Positions 5,501 through 9,097 of a DNA stretch of 9,097 bases are shown piece by piece. The stretch is from Clostridia bacterium (GTDB lineage Bacteria > Bacillota > Clostridia > UMGS1883): assembly GCA_017468215.1 (NCBI GenBank), contig JAFUJG010000253.1, positions 1-9,097 of the forward strand, read 5' to 3'. The notes below the pieces were generated by a model. The model was not told the DNA's origin and searched no databases. It was given only the letters and a program-made list of their open reading frames with translations. A program made the translations under genes and the position numbers. Position 1 is the first letter of the stretch. Every line of letters starts with the position of its first letter.

Positions 5501-6414
5501 ACGTATGCAAGGATAATTTCAGCGTTGCCTTCAGCGTTAACTGTTACTGAAAGGGTTGACTTTTCGGCAGAGTATACATAAACGCTCTCACCCTTTACAA
5601 TTGTGCCTTGGGGTGTAGTTGGATATGTGTATGTATCGCCTACAAAGAGATTGCCCACTGTGTTTTCAGTTGTGTCAACCGCCTCGTCACCATCGTAGCA
5701 AACGGTTTTTACCTTAACAGAAGATAACTCACCCACCTCAATTGTGAGTGCTGGAGGTGTGGAGGTATTGGTATCGTAAATACGGATACCGCCCAAAGGT
5801 GCTGCCAAGCGGAAGGTTATTTCATCCATGCCTGCGTCAGCCATGTCCTTAACGTACTTAGTGAGCGCAAGTGAGGAAAGTGTAATTACTTCGCCGCTGG
5901 CTGTTTCACCCGAGGAGTTACCTGTCCGGATAGCATCGGTTAAGCCAAGAAGCGGAAGATTGCTGAAAGTACCGAAAGTGCTTGTACTGTTACTTGTACT
6001 CCATGTACCATTTACGCTGTTGCCGTAAACGGAAAGGCGTGCACCTGAAGATACCTGCTTAACATTTTTAACAGTCATTGTTAAAGTGACCTTCATGTCC
6101 TTTGTTGTATCTAAATCCTGAGGGATTTCAAAAGACACAAGAGCGTGACGTGCGGTGTTGAAGCCTGTACCGGAAAGGCTTGACTGGCTTGTAACAGTAC
6201 CATCAAGGTCGGTAAAGCTTGATGCACCTTCCCAGCCTGTAGCACCTGTTGAAACAAGCACGTTGTCACCGTCGGTGTATTTCCATTCTTTACCGTTCGA
6301 ATTAAAATATGCTGTTCTCACTGCGGTAATGGTGTTTGCCTCTGCAAAGCTGATTGCAGGAAGCATACCAATTACCATGCAAAGAACAACTAAAATCGCT
6401 GTTAACTTTTTCAT
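2575..6414 (-). CDS. Secreted multidomain BNR_4-type beta-propeller protein, probable polysaccharide lyase or glycosidase
   Basis: 1279 residues from the ATG at 6414, chosen because AAAGGAG (6430-6424) lies just upstream and a signal peptide follows at once (MKKLTAILVVLCMVIGMLPA, cleavage near residue 26). Modules in order: a CBM96/DNRLRE-like beta domain (about 30-228); a small beta module (about 230-305); a BNR_4 propeller (about 318-730) opening with GAWCWFADPRAV; a LamG-like domain (about 748-922) ending in GLVEDVYVYNRALNHDEVKAL; a second small beta module (about 936-1003); a CBM4/9-like jelly roll (about 1008-1190); and a C-terminal domain ending KIFIWDKDMTPL. DDHNNP (380-385) and H402 give two histidines 20 residues apart, the spacing I recall for the catalytic pair of PL25 ulvan lyases. 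An extracellular enzyme on uronic-acid polysaccharides is therefore likely, but the substrate is unknown. There is no sortase or S-layer anchor at the end. Confidence 0.85.
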   Translation of the reverse strand: MKKLTAILVVLCMVIGMLPAISFAEANTITAVRTAYFNSNGKEWKYTDGDNVLVSTGATGWEGASSFTDLDGTVTSQSSLSGTGFNTARHALVSFEIPQDLDTTKDMKVTLTMTVKNVKQVSSGARLSVYGNSVNGTWSTSNSTSTFGTFSNLPLLGLTDAIRTGNSSGETASGEVITLSSLALTKYVKDMADAGMDEITFRLAAPLGGIRIYDTNTSTPPALTIEVGELSSVKVKTVCYDGDEAVDTTENTVGNLFVGDTYTYPTTPQGTIVKGESVYVYSAEKSTLSVTVNAEGNAEIILAYVKDEDTTSFYGYEYEDEGAWCWFADPRAVTLKNDDGTIDVTVIGYIDVHGNIKATQINNLTDKVDEVLIRTNIQPDDHNNPTFVMIPDGRIVVFYSRHTDEACFWYRVTEKKGDLTTLGPEKCLVTANNTTYPSPFILSDDPDHIYLCWRGIEWHPTIAKLSLPDENGDMEFTYGPYQMVRSSNVGSNVRPYAKYASNGKDRIYISYTGTHPDNYNPNWLYCNYIDINTMTMHDINGNLMRTIDQGPLIVDHSNQSHIVDKTNSVRNWLWQVALDELGNPIIANVRIDNSKTSHDYYYVKWNGTEWVKTFLTNAGGKFHPSNTEYCYSGGMSIDVDNPEIIYVSKPVDGLFGKVWEIFKYTMSEDGKTVVSTEQITENSPKNNVRPWVIPNSEGDDLRVMWMHGDYDFWMVNSQYPAGYPTAIMGEVELPKEDVNLSDAVVIEDYAEIGGAFVSTTETVNIVRDTPVRGEFTVSTNVYLDGSYEGDILDLGLIKLSVKNMPTKYGDDIEPLENRPRVVLTILDAEFATSNVYGTSDEWQNHNIRTGGEYFFTKYDRYVNLTISSDGDYITLYRDGLIDYKMRVVGAGINKVAVGGFDGLVEDVYVYNRALNHDEVKALCIDYDVVYPDADGTDMVTLNYVTSTGATLKESETVTLNPGTDDYNFKPDETIIVDGVVYKLSEIKYNFGAMNHTAVYEKYKTKGNNLVSDGSFEDSDGNFSWGTWQTPRTDGGYNNGYYKDTCGDWFYKVNRDTNAAGLYETGNITADDYALGTRWNDGSTGTCSLANFIEVEAGKTYYVSYDYKHTTAGTDGAYISTAFVSEKNFAANASGNNIPVNVTTDWQTNEFAITAPEDGYIYFHFSWLGSSGNAGNGPYWYFDNFKVYEVEKEAIKAEIISATASQTVVKLENISADDVEDIKVYVASYSANNEVTLTESKTVTVKANDFETLTFDVGGDVKIFIWDKDMTPLHDMLKTE

Positions 6415-6466
6415 TTTGTCTTTCTCCTTTAGTTTTATTAAGTAATTGCAACAATTTTTAAAGGAA

Positions 6467-6538
6467 CAGGGACACACCTCCTGCATACGATAAGAAGGTG
6501 CTAACAAATCACCTACCTGTGAGTGAGGAATGTCCCTG
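6467..6538 (-). promoter_or_regulatory. Candidate structured leader RNA upstream of the BNR gene
   Basis: On the minus strand CAGGGACA (6538-6531) pairs with TGTCCCTG (6474-6467), extended inward by CCTC (6528-6525) with GAGG (6480-6477). Inside, AGGTG (6514-6510) pairs with CACCT (6500-6496). The same CACCT can instead pair with AGGTG at 6479-6475, so two exclusive folds exist. There is no T-run directly after the closing arm, so it is a poor terminator for ilvD. It matches no riboswitch class I know. I see no clear promoter in the 159-bp gap, so the RNA may be reached by read-through from ilvD. Confidence 0.4.
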
Positions 6539-6573
6539 CAACTTACAGCGGCAAGTTAATTCCGCCGTTCCAA

Positions 6574-8232
6574 TTATTCTAATACTGCACCTCTGTTGCC
6601 GCTTGTTACCATGCGTGCATAGCGTGCAAGGTAGCCTGTTGTAACACGGGGCTCACGAGGCTGCCATTCTGCCTTTCTCTTAGCAAGTTCTTCGTCAGAA
6701 ACCTTAAGGTTAAGTGTGCAGGCATCAATATCAATCTGTATAATATCGCCTTCACGAACAAGTGCGATAGGTCCGCCAACTGCCGCCTCGGGAGATACGT
6801 GACCGATGGAAGCACCACGGGATGCACCTGAGAAGCGACCATCTGTGATTAATGCAACTGTGCTGCCTAACCCCATACCTGCGATTGCAGAAGTGGGGTT
6901 AAGCATTTCTCTCATACCGGGGCCGCCCTTGGGGCCTTCGTAGCGGATAACAACAACGTCGCCTGCAACGATTTTGCCGCCCTTGATTGCCTCGATTGCA
7001 TCTTCTTCACATTCGAACACTCGTGCAGGGCCTTCATGCTGCATCATTTCGGCAACTACTGCACTTCTCTTTACAACGCTTCCGTCGGGTGCAAGGTTGC
7101 CCTTTAATACTGCAAGACCGCCTGTGGTCGAATAAGGATTATCCATTGTGCGGATAACCTGGGGATTTTTGTTAACATGACCCTTTACAGCCTCACCTAT
7201 TGTTTTGCCTGTTACGGTCATGCAGTTTTCGTTAAGTAAGCCCTTTTCACGAAGCTGGTTCATAACAGCGTATACTCCGCCTGCCTCGTTCAAGTCTTCC
7301 ATGTATGTGGGGCCTGCAGGAGCAAGGTGGCAAAGGTTGGGTGTACGTGCGCTTACCTCGTTTGCAAGCTCAATGTCAAAGTCAAAGCCGATTTCGTGAG
7401 CAATGGCAGGGATATGTAACATACTGTTTGTAGAGCAGCCTAATGCCATATCAACTGTTAAAGCGTTCATGATAGCTTCCTTTGTGATAATGTCTCTTGG
7501 GCGGATGTTCTTACGATACATTTCCATTACAGCCATACCTGCATGCTTTGCCAGCTTTAATCTTTCGGAATATACTGCAGGGATTGTGCCGTTACCGGGC
7601 AAGCCCATACCAAGAGCTTCGGTTAAGCAGTTCATGCTGTTTGCTGTGTACATACCCGAACAAGAGCCACAAGTGGGGCACGCATTACATTCAAAATCCT
7701 TAACGTCTTCCTCGGTCATGGTACCTGCGGCGTAGCTGCCTACAGCCTCGAACATGGAGGAAAGGCTTGTTTTATGGCCCTTAACGTGGCCTGCAAGCAT
7801 GGGACCGCCGGATACAAAAACTGTGGGCACATTAACCCTTGCCGCCGCCATGAGTAAACCGGGCACGTTCTTGTCGCAGTTGGGTATCATAACAAGTGCG
7901 TCGAACTGGTGAGCAGTTGCCATACACTCGGTAGAATCGGCAATAAGGTCACGAGTAACAAGAGAATACTTCATGCCTATATGACCCATGGCAATACCGT
8001 CACAAACAGCGATTGCAGGGAACATAATGGGAGTACCGCCTGCTGCTGCAACGCCTAATTTAACAGCCTGGGCAATTTTGTCAAGGTTCATATGCCCGGG
8101 CACAATTTCGTTATAAGAGCAAACAATACCTACCAGAGGCTTTTTCATTTCTTCCTCGGTCATGCCGAGAGCGTTAAAAAGCGAACGGTGAGGTGCCTGT
8201 TGCATACCTAATTTTACGTTATCACTACGCAT
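6574..8232 (-). CDS. ilvD: Dihydroxy-acid dehydratase IlvD
   Basis: IlvD dehydrates 2,3-dihydroxy-isovalerate and 2,3-dihydroxy-3-methylvalerate to the keto acids that precede valine/leucine and isoleucine; it is a cytoplasmic Fe-S, Mg-dependent enzyme. The protein has 552 residues, a normal length for the shorter clade. Visible signatures: CDGIAMGH (77-84); PNCDKNVPG (117-125) with cluster ligand C119; [24 protein letters not shown] around C191; and DGRFSG (464-469) with the catalytic serine S468. The position holding a third cysteine in [2Fe-2S] enzymes is G46 (IVPGHMNL), as in the E. coli [4Fe-4S] type, which implies an oxygen-sensitive cluster suited to an anaerobe. The start is supported by AAGGAG 9-10 nt upstream. 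No other ilv or leu gene is adjacent, so it appears to stand alone or lead into the BNR gene. Confidence 0.98.
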   Translation of the reverse strand: MRSDNVKLGMQQAPHRSLFNALGMTEEEMKKPLVGIVCSYNEIVPGHMNLDKIAQAVKLGVAAAGGTPIMFPAIAVCDGIAMGHIGMKYSLVTRDLIADSTECMATAHQFDALVMIPNCDKNVPGLLMAAARVNVPTVFVSGGPMLAGHVKGHKTSLSSMFEAVGSYAAGTMTEEDVKDFECNACPTCGSCSGMYTANSMNCLTEALGMGLPGNGTIPAVYSERLKLAKHAGMAVMEMYRKNIRPRDIITKEAIMNALTVDMALGCSTNSMLHIPAIAHEIGFDFDIELANEVSARTPNLCHLAPAGPTYMEDLNEAGGVYAVMNQLREKGLLNENCMTVTGKTIGEAVKGHVNKNPQVIRTMDNPYSTTGGLAVLKGNLAPDGSVVKRSAVVAEMMQHEGPARVFECEEDAIEAIKGGKIVAGDVVVIRYEGPKGGPGMREMLNPTSAIAGMGLGSTVALITDGRFSGASRGASIGHVSPEAAVGGPIALVREGDIIQIDIDACTLNLKVSDEELAKRKAEWQPREPRVTTGYLARYARMVTSGNRGAVLE

Positions 8233-8270
8233 TTAAAACATCTCCTTAATGGGTATAAAATATTAGAATA

Positions 8271-8299
8271 ATTATACCACTACTCCCCTTTTCAGTCAA
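8271..8299 (-). promoter_or_regulatory. Strong promoter of ilvD
   Basis: TTGACT (8299-8294), a 17-bp spacer and TATAAT (8276-8271), with TGG before the -10, are close to ideal sigma-A consensus. The start is predicted near 8264, leaving about 30 nt of leader, too short for a T-box or a leader-peptide attenuator. Control by branched-chain amino acids, if any, must be protein-based. Confidence 0.85.
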
Positions 8300-8381
8300 C
8301 AGGAAAGTAACTGATAAAGAGCCTTTAAGGCGAGAGAAGTAATAACTAACAAAAAAATATCTGTTTATTCTTCATGAACTC

Positions 8382-8427
8382 AAGCTTTTCGATTTTGGTA
8401 AAATCGCACAAGCTTATTTTTTTGTTA
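8382..8427 (+). terminator. Hairpin followed by T-run on the plus strand
   Basis: CGATTTT (8390-8396) pairs with AAAATCG around GGT, and outside it AAGCTT pairs with a second AAGCTT. A run of seven T follows on the plus strand. It would terminate plus-strand transcription, but no plus-strand gene is seen, so a role against antisense transcription is only a guess. Confidence 0.35.
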
Positions 8428-8487
8428 TTATTAATATTATTATTCTTGTTATTATTCTTGTTATTGTTCTTGTTTTTGTTATTACCA
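8416..8487. repeat. Low-complexity A/T tract with loose 12-bp period
   Basis: The plus strand repeats variants of TTATTATTCTTG three or four times, flanked by more TTATTA units. Read on minus it would encode almost only Asn and Lys. Such tracts vary in length by slippage. No gene covers it with any support. Confidence 0.75.
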
Positions 8488-8809
8488 CCGTTTGTTAACA
8501 CTTGTTGACTTTCCCATCCTTTTTTGCCCTGATTTCGCCTTAAGGTGCGAGGAGCCCGACCCCATATGTCCTTTGCCTATATAATAACTCAAAGTACGGT
8601 TGTTTTTCGTCCCGAGTTTTAAAACCTGCCTCTAAAATCCACCGAAAGCTTTATACGGACCGCCGGGATTGATGGTCTCTACAATAATATCTTTGTAGTG
8701 TTTAGTGTTGAGTTTTAGTTTAACTTTTTGCGGGCGATTTGCAGTCACTCCTATAATATAACGTTATAATCAAACTCTGCTTTCAGTGTTTATTCCTTCA
8801 TTCTGCACT

Positions 8810-8841
8810 AAAAAAGGACATCCGAAAGGATGTCCTTTTTT
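8810..8841 (-). terminator. Intrinsic terminator of the hydrogenase gene
   Basis: A perfect 14-bp stem (8810-8823 with 8828-8841) with a four-base loop, starting 2 bp past the stop codon at 8844. The stem is A-rich on one side and T-rich on the other, so it could work in both directions. It separates the hydrogenase from everything to the left. Confidence 0.92.
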
Positions 8842-8843
8842 TA

Positions 8844-9097
8844 TTAGTCTTCGTATCTGGGACGAGCGTGGTAATGAGTATGCAATAACTCATGGCTCTT
8901 ATGTCCGCAGGGTTCACCAAGGAACTCATCGTAGAGCATCTTGATGTAGGGGTTTTCGTGACTCTTACGGAGAGGAAGGCTCTTATCTTCGTCGTAAATT
9001 GCCTTTGCACGGATAGATGCAATGTCCTTATCCATTCTGTCGCGGCTTGCTACGATAGGCTGACCGCCACCTGTGATACAACCGTTGGGACAAGCCA
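8844..9097 (-). CDS. hydA: [FeFe]-hydrogenase catalytic subunit, C-terminal part
   Basis: The last 83 residues are present; the start lies beyond the window. The visible part opens with ACPNGCITGGGQPIV, the third H-cluster motif, in which the two cysteines of CPxGC ligate the [4Fe-4S] part of the H-cluster and bridge to the di-iron site. It continues with the small-subunit-like C-terminal domain (Fe_hyd_SSU), here IRAKAIYDEDKSLPLRKSHE and GEPCGHKSHELLHTHYHARP. This resembles the HndD/HydA subunits of NAD(P)-linked, often electron-bifurcating hydrogenases of Clostridia, which make or oxidise H2 in the cytoplasm. The third residue of the motif is Asn where Gly is more common (CPGGC). The partner subunits would lie upstream, outside the window, so the subgroup cannot be fixed. 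Confidence 0.93.
   Translation of the reverse strand, partial: ACPNGCITGGGQPIVASRDRMDKDIASIRAKAIYDEDKSLPLRKSHENPYIKMLYDEFLGEPCGHKSHELLHTHYHARPRYED

Larger units (their letters stand above)
8300..8808. other. Intergenic stretch without a supported gene
   Basis: No frame has a convincing start, ribosome site and protein-like composition. It holds a hairpin with a plus-strand T-run (8382-8427), an A/T-only-like tract (8416-8487), and a segment (8482-8700) that is mostly open in more than one minus frame, including a 27-codon frame with a weak ribosome site. The last 100 bases before the hydrogenase terminator are A/T-rich with nothing recognisable. A dispersed non-coding repeat or decayed gene is possible. 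Confidence 0.5.

Noticed and set aside
6415..6507. A start 31 codons upstream for the BNR protein
   Set aside because: The extension would bury the signal peptide and covers the ribosome site AAAGGAG and part of the hairpin leader; the ATG at 6414 has both a good ribosome site and an immediate signal peptide.
6530..6570. Terminator of ilvD at GCGG/CCGC (just past the stop)
   Set aside because: The stem is only about 4 bp with a 10-nt loop and no T-run.
8233..8300. T-box or leader-peptide attenuator for ilvD
   Set aside because: The near-consensus promoter leaves only about 30 nt before the start codon, too little for either.
8346..8570. Minus-strand Asn/Lys-rich frame through the A/T tract ending CDFTKIEKLEFMKNKQIFFC
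   Set aside because: It has no ATG before the low-complexity part and no ribosome site; the run of Asn and Lys follows from the A/T repeat.

Overview
The window looks like part of a chromosome from an anaerobic Firmicute of class Clostridia, probably an uncultured gut-type lineage. The grounds are the end of a soluble [FeFe]-hydrogenase, an E. coli-like (glycine-type) IlvD, clostridial-style promoters and Shine-Dalgarno sites, intrinsic terminators with T-runs, and a large secreted multidomain carbohydrate-active protein whose C-terminal module is of a kind common in Clostridia. Every supported gene lies on the minus strand, so transcription runs right to left.

Reading in the direction of transcription: (1) 9097-8844, the C-terminal end of an [FeFe]-hydrogenase catalytic subunit, closed by a strong hairpin terminator. 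(2) 8808-8300, an intergenic stretch of about 500 bp with no convincing gene, holding an A/T-rich low-complexity tract and a hairpin. (3) 8299-6574, ilvD (dihydroxy-acid dehydratase) behind a near-consensus promoter. (4) 6573-6415, a gap with an inverted repeat that could fold into a leader RNA. (5) 6414-2575, a secreted protein of 1279 residues with a BNR_4-type beta-propeller, a LamG-like domain and carbohydrate-binding-type modules, probably a polysaccharide lyase or glycosidase, followed by a terminator. (6) 2512-2001, tadA with its own promoter. (7) 1991-1291, a rearranged locus around an intact tRNA-Ser(CGA) with its terminator, carrying three copies of a GC-rich repeat and several broken pieces of the same tRNA. 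(8) 1244-1, an A/T-rich two-gene operon with its own promoter: a 108-residue protein whose layout recalls the EACC1 family of conflict-system components, overlapping by 8 bp a HEAGH zinc-metallopeptidase-like protein that runs off the window edge.

The right three quarters is ordinary metabolic and housekeeping chromosome (hydrogen metabolism, valine/isoleucine synthesis, polysaccharide attack, tRNA editing). The left part looks like an accessory island lying past the 3' end of a tRNA gene, with tRNA debris at the junction. The two-gene module at the far left is the best candidate for an undescribed, possibly defence-related, system; that role is inferred from motifs and context only.
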